NCBI GenBank assembly: GCA_027487435.1
Contig: JAIYDP010000307.1
Coordinates: 1 to 36,609, forward strand
Length of the DNA stretch: 36,609 nt
Source: Verrucomicrobiaceae bacterium
GTDB taxonomy: Bacteria; Verrucomicrobiota; Verrucomicrobiia; Verrucomicrobiales; Akkermansiaceae
Reading direction: 5' to 3'
This document shows, piece by piece, positions 1 to 7,524 of this stretch (position 1 is the first letter of the stretch; the number at the start of each line of letters is the position of its first letter). The notes below the pieces were generated by a model. That model did not search any database and was not told where the DNA came from. It was given only the letters and a program-made list of their open reading frames with translations. The translations under genes and the position numbers were made by a program.

Positions 1-1
1 C

Positions 2-664
2 AAGCGCCAACTCGCCGATGTGCCAGAAGCCATTTCGCAGATTTGGCCAGCAGACACCACCGAGGTGCCGGACGACATCCCCGCCCTGCTCATCCTGCTC
101 GAAAAAACCGCCAACTACCTCGCGGCCAACCCCACCCACGCCGTTGCCAGCAAAAATTTCACCGAGGGCAGCCTCCGCGCCGCTCACTCCGCGCTCGAGC
201 CCGCACGCAGTGCCGTCAACTCCGCCGTTTCCGCCCGCGTAGGCGCCAAAAATGACCGCGATGCCGCCGACAGCGCGCTGCGCAAACGCCTCAGTGCCCT
301 GATCAAAGAACTCGGCAACCCCGGCATGCTCACCCCAGATGACGACCGCTGGTATGCCTTCGGCCTCGTGCCACCGGCTGGCACTGAGCGGCCCGGCATC
401 GCACCGGACGATGTGATGCTGCGGCTCATCGCCCCCGGCACCGTACGCGCCGCCTGGAGCGATACCCCGCGCGCGCATCGCTTCCGTCCGTTTTACCAAG
501 TGGTGGGCCGAGATGCGGAATTTATCGCCCTGCCCGTGGATGACGACTTCGATCTGATCATCGATGACCTACCCACCACTGGCGTGCTGAAATTTTACGT
601 CATCGCCACCAACCCCGCTGGCGATAGCCCAAAGAGCGCAGTAGCGGAGCTGAAGCTGGGGTGA
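2..664 (+). CDS. Hypothetical protein with C-terminal fibronectin-III-like domain (5' truncated)
   Basis: The frame is open from the first bases of the window, so the gene starts upstream; an internal GTG at position 20 is not needed as a start. About 220 residues are visible. The first half is Ala-rich and helical. The last 90 or so residues look like a small beta-sandwich of the fibronectin type III kind: an arginine-alanine-tryptophan strand (VRAAWSD), then a closing strand with the FnIII-like FYVIATNPAGDS, and then the stop. Such domains are common at the ends of verrucomicrobial surface and DNA-associated hypothetical proteins. Function is unknown. The reading frame is clear; the FnIII assignment is by eye. 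Confidence 0.75.
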   Translation, partial: KRQLADVPEAISQIWPADTTEVPDDIPALLILLEKTANYLAANPTHAVASKNFTEGSLRAAHSALEPARSAVNSAVSARVGAKNDRDAADSALRKRLSALIKELGNPGMLTPDDDRWYAFGLVPPAGTERPGIAPDDVMLRLIAPGTVRAAWSDTPRAHRFRPFYQVVGRDAEFIALPVDDDFDLIIDDLPTTGVLKFYVIATNPAGDSPKSAVAELKLG

Positions 665-679
665 ACGAGGTGCCGTGGG

Positions 680-889
680 ATGGATAATGAGTGGCTTCAT
701 ACGACCACCTACCGCCCGCTCTGGCTTGAAGAGACTAACGACAGATTCTCGGATTTCGGTGAAAGTGCTCGAGGGTGGAGATTATTCTGACCTGCGCAGA
801 ATTCCAGTCCATCTTTCCGGCACAACGATGAGTTTTTGTACTACTACCAGCGGCGGCGCATGTCGATCACGGGGTTCGTGTTGACGTGA
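680..889 (+). pseudogene. Possible decayed or frameshifted short gene
   Basis: No intact gene covers 665-954, but protein-like sequence is present. From ATG 680 the frame reads MDNEWLHTTTYRPLWLEETN and continues in the same style to a TGA at 788-790. The same frame resumes after it and ends with NDEFLYYYQRRRMSITGFVLT-like sequence at the TGA of 887-889. Between the two, the most protein-like reading is in the frame one base back (ILTCAEFQSIFPAQR, ending at a stop near 834). The pattern fits one protein of about 70 residues broken by two compensating indels. I do not recognise the family. It could also be chance. Confidence 0.3.
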
Positions 890-954
890 GGAAGATTCAT
901 CAAAGCAGGGTGAATGGAAATGCTTGCATGAGGCGGCTTATTGGCATTTTTGAT

Positions 955-1410
955 TTACCATGGTCGAATGATACCGCGAGGAAGTTCATGATTTGGGACT
1001 TCCGAAAGTATCTTGTAAGATTCAGAAGGAAATTCCCCCATGGATCTACCTGACGTGATGAGATCTGAATCATTGCCACCAAATACGCCTACGTATTCAT
1101 AAGATCCGCTGTGCTGCACCAAAGTGATGCAACCCATGTATCCGCTACGATCCTCGTAAACATAAGACTTTGCATCCTTTCTCATTGAAACAACTTTCTT
1201 GGAGCCGACGAAATAAAGCTGGCCTATCTGATCCGTCGTGATTCGGTCATGAACGGTGTTCAGGGAAAATCCCCATTCTTGTCCTGATGCTGATCCGTTC
1301 AATCTGCTGAGTGAAATGCGGAATTGCAGTTCAGGAAATTTTAACCAAACCATGAACAATGCCACAATAGCAGAAAAGATCATGGCACGTATCAGCAGTT
1401 TCATTTTCAT
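955..1410 (-). CDS. Small exported or membrane-anchored hypothetical protein
   Basis: 151 residues. The N-terminus is MKMK followed by a hydrophobic stretch (residues 5-24, LLIRAMIFSAIVALFMVWLK without a clear signal-peptidase site), so it is probably an inner-membrane anchor with a periplasmic body. The body has a strand-rich centre with Tyr/Gly repeats (SGYMGC, GSYEYVGVFGG) and ends PRGIIRPW. No family recognised. It belongs to a group of three small unrelated exported or membrane proteins on this strand (955-2579) that sits beside a toxin-antitoxin pair, which is typical of an accessory region. No Shine-Dalgarno is visible before the ATG. Confidence 0.6.
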   Translation of the reverse strand: MKMKLLIRAMIFSAIVALFMVWLKFPELQFRISLSRLNGSASGQEWGFSLNTVHDRITTDQIGQLYFVGSKKVVSMRKDAKSYVYEDRSGYMGCITLVQHSGSYEYVGVFGGNDSDLITSGRSMGEFPSESYKILSEVPNHELPRGIIRPW

Positions 1411-1442
1411 GAGAATGTGATGGAAAAAATGATGGACACCCG

Positions 1443-2009
1443 CTAGCGGGAACGACCCTCCGCTTCAGGTTGAGGCTTATCGCCACCCGCTGACTTCGAC
1501 TCGGGGCGGGTATCGGCTTGCCCTGTGTTGGGCTGTGCTGCTTTTGTGATTTCCACCTTGATATCCACGTCCTGTAGCTTGCCGATCTCATAGCTTCCGA
1601 TGCCGCGTGACTGCAACGATGTCGTAAAAATCTCAACGGGAGCCATTTGACCCTCAGCATCCTTACGGAAGGCCTTCATGTCATCGACATCAACCGAGAT
1701 ACTAGCGTAATCCTCGCCACCTAAACCCGCCTGAACACTCACTCTCCAGTATGCCGTATCGTGAAACGCGACAACTCCTTTGCAAAAGAGTTGCTTGTCA
1801 TCCGTATCTTCGCTGCAACGCGCTTCATATCTGGCTAATTCCTTGCCGCCCTGCTCGATGATCACCTTGATTGTATAAGAACCTCGATCCCGATAGTCGC
1901 CTTCCGTCTCTTTGTCCAAGGTCGTATGGAATGGATCTGGCGATTCCGCAAACAGCTGTCCGCACATTGTGAGGGAAATCATGATAATCGCTAAATACTT
2001 CGAGTGCAT
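1443..2009 (-). CDS. Secreted hypothetical protein with Lys/Glu/Pro-rich tail
   Basis: 188 residues if started at the ATG at 2009, which gives a good signal peptide (MHSKYLAIIMISLTMCGQLFA, cleavage before ESPDP). The frame stays open to 2096, but the extra 29 residues would bury the signal, so I prefer the internal start. The mature part has a charged beta-rich domain with two cysteines (ARCSEDTDDKQLFCKG) that could form a disulphide. It ends in a low-complexity hydrophilic tail (about residues 155-188) rich in Ala, Lys, Glu, Pro and Gly. Function unknown. Confidence 0.6.
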   Translation of the reverse strand: MHSKYLAIIMISLTMCGQLFAESPDPFHTTLDKETEGDYRDRGSYTIKVIIEQGGKELARYEARCSEDTDDKQLFCKGVVAFHDTAYWRVSVQAGLGGEDYASISVDVDDMKAFRKDAEGQMAPVEIFTTSLQSRGIGSYEIGKLQDVDIKVEITKAAQPNTGQADTRPESKSAGGDKPQPEAEGRSR

Positions 2010-2183
2010 GTGATGATAGAGTAAGTTCAAAAAGCACGCACCTCTATCGAGGGCGGGCATCGCTAACGGGTCGAGGGTGAAATGATGGCAAAGCATGCAA
2101 CAGGGCGGGTGGTCAGGGGTTGCGGGCGTGTCTCGGATTGTTGGTATTCTATCATCGTTGATCCTCTGCTACTGGTTTGATCT

Positions 2184-2579
2184 TCATGAGAGACTTTTTT
2201 GTGCGAAAGGTTCATTTTTGCCTACGATGAGCTTTCGCGTATCCGCCTTTGGATGGGCCGAGTTGGTCACCTTTCGATTGTTGCTAGCGATGACGGCGAG
2301 CCCAATGATGTTGATCACCGTCAACACCCCAAGCGGTGCATCTGATCTTTTGTACTCACGAATCGTAATTCTCGCCCAATCCTCCGCGGTCTGGACTCTG
2401 CCATGTAGGACAGCTTGATTGATGTCTGCCAGGTCACCAGACTGATCTAGCTTGTCGATCGCAGATCTTGCATCGTCAAATGCCTTCTGCCACGGTGGCA
2501 ACTCTTTTCGGGCACCCATCAAAAGCCATGAAAAGGTCACGACGTTGATCGCCAAGAGAACGTGTGTGAACTTTTTCAT
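2184..2579 (-). CDS. Two-pass membrane hypothetical protein
   Basis: 131 residues from the ATG at 2579 (MKKFTHVLLAINVVTFSWLL). The first membrane helix covers residues 5-20. A hydrophilic helical loop of about 60 residues follows. A second helix near residues 83-98 contains VLTVINIIGLAVIAS, and the tail is basic. The upstream in-frame extension to 2633 lacks any sensible N-terminus, so the internal start is chosen. The large loop would face the periplasm if positive-inside holds (KK at the N-terminus, K/R-rich C-terminal tail). No family recognised. Confidence 0.55.
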   Translation of the reverse strand: MKKFTHVLLAINVVTFSWLLMGARKELPPWQKAFDDARSAIDKLDQSGDLADINQAVLHGRVQTAEDWARITIREYKRSDAPLGVLTVINIIGLAVIASNNRKVTNSAHPKADTRKLIVGKNEPFAQKSLS

Positions 2580-2683
2580 ATTTTTGGAATATCTAGCGCA
2601 TTCACGGCGGGAAGGGAAGCCCGATTTCAACAAACGACATTGCCCACCGTTGGATGAGCTGGCTGGTTCGACTTCTTCGTTCT

Positions 2684-2998
2684 TTAGAGCTCCATTGCAT
2701 AACGAAGTGCTGCTTTCACTTCTTCAAGAACCGAGCCATAAAATATACCAATCGGCCCTTCAAGCTCATGGTCTTGAATCGCCTGAAGACCTTGAACATT
2801 CGCATAACTCCGCGCTCGCAGAAAGTGCATCGCAGGTAGCTCAACCTCATAATCTGAATTTCGGTAGGCCGTCGTGATTGGAACGCAAAGCGATAATGCT
2901 CTAGGCGCATTCAAATCGTGACGCGAAACCACCAACATCATCCTCACCTTGCCGCTCATGCCAAGATCTACCCTGTAAACTTCACCCGGCTTAGTCAT
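2684..2998 (-). CDS. PemK/MazF-type endoribonuclease toxin
   Basis: 104 residues, the usual size for the PemK/MazF family (PF02452), whose members cut RNA. The fold signature is visible: opening strand GEVYRVDLG, the KVRMMLVVSRHD strand with the family's basic residue, VPITTAYRNSDYEVELP, then SYANVQGLQAI, and a C-terminal helix EEVKAALRYAMEL. The start codon lies inside the end of the upstream antitoxin gene (GATGACTAA, 8-bp overlap), so the two are translationally coupled, antitoxin first. The family call is strong. The target sequence cannot be read from this. Confidence 0.88.
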   Translation of the reverse strand: MTKPGEVYRVDLGMSGKVRMMLVVSRHDLNAPRALSLCVPITTAYRNSDYEVELPAMHFLRARSYANVQGLQAIQDHELEGPIGIFYGSVLEEVKAALRYAMEL

Positions 2999-3221
2999 CG
3001 AAAACGGAATCTAATGCTGCCTGTCGCATGGATGAATTCACGAGTAAATCGTCGTTAGCCGCGAGTGTCTCTACCCTAAACGGAAGACCTCGACGCAATC
3101 TCACCTGCGCGAGAAACATCCGTATTGCTTCGGCAGTATTTAACCCGAGTTCTTGGAATATCGCTTCGGCTTCTAACTTCAAATTTGGATCTACCCTAGC
3201 CCTCACTATTGCGTCTCTCAT
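2991..3221 (-). CDS. RelB/DinJ-type antitoxin
   Basis: 76 residues from the ATG at 3221 (MRDAIVRARVDPNLKLEAEA). It matches the ribbon-helix-helix RelB/DinJ family: an N-terminal strand with alternating Arg/Val (IVRARVDP), a helix KLEAEAIFQELGLNTAEAIRMF, and the family's conserved segment ending RRGLPF. The C-terminal 25 residues are acidic and probably unstructured, as expected for the toxin-neutralising part. The open frame extends to 3284, but that extension lacks family sequence. It overlaps the toxin gene by 8 bp. RelB/DinJ proteins usually pair with RelE/YafQ toxins; here the partner is of PemK/MazF type. Confidence 0.87.
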   Translation of the reverse strand: MRDAIVRARVDPNLKLEAEAIFQELGLNTAEAIRMFLAQVRLRRGLPFRVETLAANDDLLVNSSMRQAALDSVFDD

Positions 3222-3291
3222 GTGTTTCTCGTAGCACGGCAAGGTTACAATGCAAGGAATTTCTCTGGAGCGACGACGAAGCACTCCTACA

Positions 3292-3325
3292 CCTGCCCGC
3301 CGGCGTGGCTTCGCCTGCGGGCAGG
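3292..3325. repeat. Strong GC-rich intergenic hairpin
   Basis: A near-perfect inverted repeat: CCTGCCCGC (3292-3300) pairs with GCGGGCAGG (3317-3325). An inner stem GGCG/CGCC (3302-3305 with 3312-3315) flanks the loop TGGCTT. It lies 31 bp past the stop of the Gfo/Idh oxidoreductase and about 70 bp before the antitoxin start. No T-run follows on either strand, so it is not a standard intrinsic terminator. A dispersed REP-like palindrome or an RNA 3'-end stabiliser are the alternatives. Confidence 0.6.
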
Positions 3326-3355
3326 AGATGCGAATGGAGGATCGTGACCTTGGGG

Positions 3356-4813
3356 TTAGGCATCGATGGGCAAAGCGAAGCCTTGGCGGTAGGTTTCGGT
3401 GAGCAGCGGGTTGGCTTTGTCGGCAAGTGGGCCGGTGAAGCGTTCGGTTTGGGGATCGAACTGGAGCTTTGAGCCGAAGGTCAGTGGTGTTTTCTTGAGA
3501 TCGACTTGATTTGCGGCGAGGTGCGTTTCGAGGCGTTGGTAGGCATCGGCTAAGGCAGGATGTGAGTTCACAGATTCGCGTTGTGCGGGATCATGGATGG
3601 CGAGAGAAATCGTGCCGAGGTGGGCAAGTGCTGACGAATAGTGCGCGGATTCCACGGCGCGGATGGGTGCAATTTTATTGTCGATCACCGCATCAATGAA
3701 GTTCTGCATGGCAGAGCGACCGCCCTTGAAAGCTTTGATGACTTTGCCTTGTTTGTCCACGATTTTGCAGCTAGGGCCGTGTCCACCAAGCAGGCTGCCA
3801 TTTTCGTATTCGATGACATTTCCTAAGTCCAAGCCTTGGTACTTGTCCATGCCTTGCTGGTAATCCATGCCGGATTTGGGAAGGCCGCGCACCTCAAAGA
3901 GGATCGGAGCCAGGCCTTTGTGTTCTAGCAAGAGAATTTGCGTGTTGGCGGTGTTGCCGTCGTCTTCGTAGCCGATGCGTCCACCTAACGAAATGATGCT
4001 TTCCGGTAACATAGGATCGCCTAGTGCCCAGCGGCAGACATCGAGTTGATGCGGGCCTTGATTGCCGAGATCGCCATTGCCGTAGGGCGATTGCCAATGC
4101 CAATCATAGTGGAATTTCTTCCGCATCACGGGTGTGATTTCTCGTGGACCAAACCAAAGATCTTGGTCGATGGTGGGCGGAACTTTGAGCGGCGCAAGAG
4201 ATTTGCCGATGGAAGGACGGGGCTTGTAGCAGAAGCCGCGCGCGATGACAAGTTTGCCGACGTGGCCTTCTTTGATCCAGGCAAAGGCCTCTTCCCAGCA
4301 CGTTTCAGAGCGGCGTTGGAAACCGTGCTGGATGATCACCTTGTGACGTTGAGCGCCGAGGGCGAGCTGTCGGCCTTCCCAGACATTGTGCGATACGGGT
4401 TTTTCCACATAGACATGTTTGCCTTGGGCGGCGGCGGTGAGAGCGATCAGCGCATGGGTATGGTTGGGCGTGGCGATGATGATCGCGTCGATATCTTTGG
4501 CTGCGCAGAGCTTGCGATAATCTTGATAGGTAGCAACGGACAGTTGTTTTTTCGCCATTTCCGCTTTCGCTTGGTCGAGCACGTCTTGATCACAATCGCA
4601 CAAAGCGACAAGCCTTGCGTTCTTGGCGCGCAGCAAGTCGGCGAGAAGATTTTTTCCACGGCCATTCAAACCAACGACAGCGCAACGGATTTGGGAATTG
4701 CTGTCTAAAGCGCGGGCGAACGGCGAGAGTAACGTGAAGGTGCTAGCTAGGGCGGAACGTTGGAGAAAGTTGCGGCGATTCATCTGGGTGATAGGGTTGA
4801 TTTGTGCAGACAT
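3356..4813 (-). CDS. Gfo/Idh/MocA-family oxidoreductase, Tat-exported
   Basis: 485 residues. The start at 4813 is chosen because it forms a TAATG overlap with the upstream gene; a second ATG at 4783 directly precedes the Tat motif MNRRNFLQRS. After the twin-arginine signal (cleavage near ARA-LDS) comes the Rossmann nucleotide-binding domain (VVGLNGRGKNLLADLL, about residues 46-60) and the family motif with its catalytic-region lysine, VYVEKPVS (residues 135-141). The C-terminal sugar-binding half contains GNGDLGNQGPHQLDVCRWALG. Members oxidise or rearrange sugars and sugar derivatives with NAD(P). Tat export with cofactor is typical of the expanded verrucomicrobial and planctomycete set. The substrate is unknown. 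The coupled DUF6807 gene suggests a joint role in carbohydrate breakdown. Confidence 0.9.
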   Translation of the reverse strand: MSAQINPITQMNRRNFLQRSALASTFTLLSPFARALDSNSQIRCAVVGLNGRGKNLLADLLRAKNARLVALCDCDQDVLDQAKAEMAKKQLSVATYQDYRKLCAAKDIDAIIIATPNHTHALIALTAAAQGKHVYVEKPVSHNVWEGRQLALGAQRHKVIIQHGFQRRSETCWEEAFAWIKEGHVGKLVIARGFCYKPRPSIGKSLAPLKVPPTIDQDLWFGPREITPVMRKKFHYDWHWQSPYGNGDLGNQGPHQLDVCRWALGDPMLPESIISLGGRIGYEDDGNTANTQILLLEHKGLAPILFEVRGLPKSGMDYQQGMDKYQGLDLGNVIEYENGSLLGGHGPSCKIVDKQGKVIKAFKGGRSAMQNFIDAVIDNKIAPIRAVESAHYSSALAHLGTISLAIHDPAQRESVNSHPALADAYQRLETHLAANQVDLKKTPLTFGSKLQFDPQTERFTGPLADKANPLLTETYRQGFALPIDA

Positions 4814-5769
4814 TAAGGCTGTGTGAATTGTTTCCACAATTCGTTGATTTGCACCGGATCAGGAGTGCCGGCTTGGAGAACAAGACGATAACGGAAACGC
4901 AGTGTCTGATCTTTCGTGAGGGTATGATTGCCTAGCTTCTTATCCTTCTTTTTTTCAAAATCATGAATGCCAAAAGGGTTGGCGGCAAGCAGTCCGTAGT
5001 CGCGCGCGTGCCACCAAGTCGGGTGACGGAGATTGTCCGAATGATCCATCATGACGATGGAGGTCTGTTGCCCATTGGCGTCTGGCCCGTGAAATGCGAC
5101 CCACTTCGAGCGTTTTCCCCAGCAGGCAAGATCGGTGCGGCCTTCACTATCGAGAATGCCACCACGGGCAGTGGGTCCTTTCCATCGCAGAGCCCGATCC
5201 ACGCGCATGGCGAAAAAGCCTTCTTTGGTATCGCCGAAAACGACCTCATTTGCTACGGCAGTAAGCGAGGTATCGGTATCGATCACGCGAGTTTTCTTGT
5301 CCTTATCGATTACCGTGACGTGGCGAATTTCCTTGAGTAGGACAGCGCCATTGGCTTTCCACGCGAGTTCTACGGAAAAACTTGCCTCATCCTTGGTAGC
5401 TTTTGTGGCTTGGATCGACTGATGAGTGATCCGTGCATCATCTTTTCCTGTCCATGCCCAGAAGTCGAAGCCATTGACTGAGCCGTGCGACATCCAAAAC
5501 GAGCGATGATGAGGATGATCTGTTTCTTCATCGGCAAACTTCGTTTCCATAGGCCAATGGCGCGAAAGGTTCGGGCCAGAAGGAGTTGAGATGGGGAAAA
5601 GATACGGCACCTTGGCATCCGTGCGGTATTCTGTGACTACGGCATCATCCTTGGTCACGCGGATGGTTTCTCCGTGCGTCACGATCTTCATTTCAGCACT
5701 GGCGACTGCCATAGAAGCAAGCCATGCAGCAACCATCATGAAGTTTTTCTTTTGCAAAGAGTAGGACAT
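4813..5769 (-). CDS. Secreted DUF6807 (PmoA-like) protein
   Basis: 318 residues from the ATG at 5769, with a signal peptide (MVAAWLASMAVASA, cleavage before EMK). The body shows the PmoA/DUF6807 signature DHPHHRSFWMSHGSVNGFDFW, with its His cluster, and later ATSVMMDHSDNL-like and HARDYGLLAANPFG segments. The family (PF14100) is frequent in Verrucomicrobia, Planctomycetes and Bacteroidetes beside Gfo/Idh oxidoreductases; its name is historical and methane oxidation is not implied. Its stop codon shares one base with the oxidoreductase start (TAATG), so the two are translated together. The reaction is not established. Confidence 0.85.
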   Translation of the reverse strand: MSYSLQKKNFMMVAAWLASMAVASAEMKIVTHGETIRVTKDDAVVTEYRTDAKVPYLFPISTPSGPNLSRHWPMETKFADEETDHPHHRSFWMSHGSVNGFDFWAWTGKDDARITHQSIQATKATKDEASFSVELAWKANGAVLLKEIRHVTVIDKDKKTRVIDTDTSLTAVANEVVFGDTKEGFFAMRVDRALRWKGPTARGGILDSEGRTDLACWGKRSKWVAFHGPDANGQQTSIVMMDHSDNLRHPTWWHARDYGLLAANPFGIHDFEKKKDKKLGNHTLTKDQTLRFRYRLVLQAGTPDPVQINELWKQFTQP

Positions 5770-5844
5770 CTGATGCCTACGCTGTCCAGTACTACAATCT
5801 TTTACCTTTTTTTGTCGGCGCATGCCATGATTGGCGTTTGCATC

Positions 5845-7392
5845 TCACGATTGCCCCAGAAGCCGCTTGCTGGTGGCATCGTCAAGCTGCGCACAGAGGC
5901 GAAATCCATCGCCCTGCTTGGGCATACTCGCCATCCACGCATCGCGCTCACTGGATGACGGAAAATCTAGCCCTATCAAGGCACGTCCAACGCGCTCGCC
6001 TGATTGGCGATAGTTGAAATAACAAAAGCTGGCTCGATCGCGAATCCGTTGGTGCAAAAATTCATGCAAGGCACCAGCACGTTCATAGAAATCCAGTCGC
6101 AAAAATAGCGGTGAGCTCAGCATGTCACTGCGAAGCGGAATGGCTCGATAGGAGACATCGACCGCACCGGTGAGATCCTGCCATTCATAGCCTGCGGCAT
6201 CGATTTTTTCCGTCACGGAGCGCAATTGACTTTCGTCGGCAGCACTGATGGAAAAGACCGGCCACGCTTCATCTTGGGAATTTTTTCCGTATTGAAAATC
6301 GCCAATATTGACGCCTGCAAAACAATGGTCGAGCAAGGCCAACATCGCGCCTGGACGCTCGGGGATCTTGATGCGCAAGGTTTGATTTACTTGACCCATG
6401 GCCCCCAGAGATCGCGCCACATGACCGAGCTGAAGAAAATCCATGTTCGCACCACAAAGAATGACTAAGACTTTTTTGCCAACCCATTCACTCTTGTTTT
6501 GCAATACGGCCGCAAGCCCCATGGCACCGGATGGCTCGGCAATGCAGCGCAATTCCTCCCATAGAACGCGGATGGCGTGACTAACTTGCTCATTGGTCAC
6601 GGTATCGATGCGCTGCAGCAACGAGCGACAGATTTGAAATGGTAACTCGCCTGGTCGCTTCACCGCTGTGCCATCGCAAAAAAGATCGACCTGGTTCAGT
6701 GCTACGATCTGCTGTGCCGCCATAGAGGCTTTCATGGAAGCTTGATCGACACCCTCAACGCCAATGACTTCGATATTCGGCCAATAAGTTTTCAGCCAAG
6801 TGCCAACACCAGCAGCCATACCGCCACCGCCGATTTGCAGGAAGACTACATCGAAAGGGCCGTTGCCCGAAAGCACCACTTCATCAGCCATGGTGCCTTG
6901 GCCCGCCATGACCAGCAAATCATCGTAGGCGTGAATGTAAATGGCACCTGTCTCGGCCTCGTCCTTTCTTGCGGCTTGAACCGCATCATCGTAGCTATCT
7001 CCAGAGAGATGAATTTCCACGAAACCTCCGCCATGATGCATAACGGCAGCCTGCTTCACTTTCGGTGTGGAGCGCGGCATGTAGATCCGGGCGTTGATGC
7101 CAAGTTTGTGAGCGGCGAGGGCTACGCCTTGGGCATGATTTCCCGCAGAAGCAGTGACGACACCGCATCGCGCTTCCTCCGCAGAAAGAGATGCCATGCG
7201 GTTGCACGCACCCCGCCATTTGTAGGATTTCACAGCCGAAAGATCCTCTCGCTTTACCCAAATTTCTGGACCATTGCTGTCGGATGCGAGTCGTTCCATC
7301 GGGGTCGGCTTACCGAAACGATAGATTCGCTCGCGAGCGAAAAGAATTTCTTCGCGCAATCGTTGATCCAATGGCCGCAACGCATCTTCCAT
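5845..7392 (-). CDS. ilvA: Threonine ammonia-lyase (threonine dehydratase), biosynthetic type
   Basis: 515 residues. It converts threonine to 2-oxobutanoate and ammonia, the first step towards isoleucine. It is a fold-type II PLP enzyme: the Schiff-base lysine is K58 in SAVKSYKWRGA, the phosphate-binding glycines are in QIGGGGMAAG, and the substrate loop is TASAGNHAQG. After about residue 340 there are two ACT-like regulatory modules (LRIKIPERPGAMLALL and LFLRLDFYERAGALHEFL). These are diagnostic of the long, isoleucine-inhibited biosynthetic form rather than the short catabolic one. The stop is 75 bp from the DUF6807 gene, so co-transcription is possible, but the functions are unrelated. Confidence 0.93.
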   Translation of the reverse strand: MEDALRPLDQRLREEILFARERIYRFGKPTPMERLASDSNGPEIWVKREDLSAVKSYKWRGACNRMASLSAEEARCGVVTASAGNHAQGVALAAHKLGINARIYMPRSTPKVKQAAVMHHGGGFVEIHLSGDSYDDAVQAARKDEAETGAIYIHAYDDLLVMAGQGTMADEVVLSGNGPFDVVFLQIGGGGMAAGVGTWLKTYWPNIEVIGVEGVDQASMKASMAAQQIVALNQVDLFCDGTAVKRPGELPFQICRSLLQRIDTVTNEQVSHAIRVLWEELRCIAEPSGAMGLAAVLQNKSEWVGKKVLVILCGANMDFLQLGHVARSLGAMGQVNQTLRIKIPERPGAMLALLDHCFAGVNIGDFQYGKNSQDEAWPVFSISAADESQLRSVTEKIDAAGYEWQDLTGAVDVSYRAIPLRSDMLSSPLFLRLDFYERAGALHEFLHQRIRDRASFCYFNYRQSGERVGRALIGLDFPSSSERDAWMASMPKQGDGFRLCAQLDDATSKRLLGQS

Positions 7393-7524
7393 GCCGCGAG
7401 AATGTCACGTCATATCAACGATGCAAATGATAAATCACGCAGTTCGTCAACGCTTGTCCCCTTTGGCACAAGAAGAACAGATTAGCGCAAAAAACGGCAT
7501 CGTATTTTCAGAGCAAAATGAGTT

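Noticed and set aside
675..884. 69-codon plus-strand open frame
   Set aside because: Its translation is Ser/Thr/Arg-rich and not protein-like, while another phase over the same bases is; see the decayed-gene entry at 680-889.
3196..3472. Short frames on both strands with LPAGVASPAG-type sequence
   Set aside because: They are translations of the palindrome at 3292-3325 and overlap the antitoxin and oxidoreductase genes.
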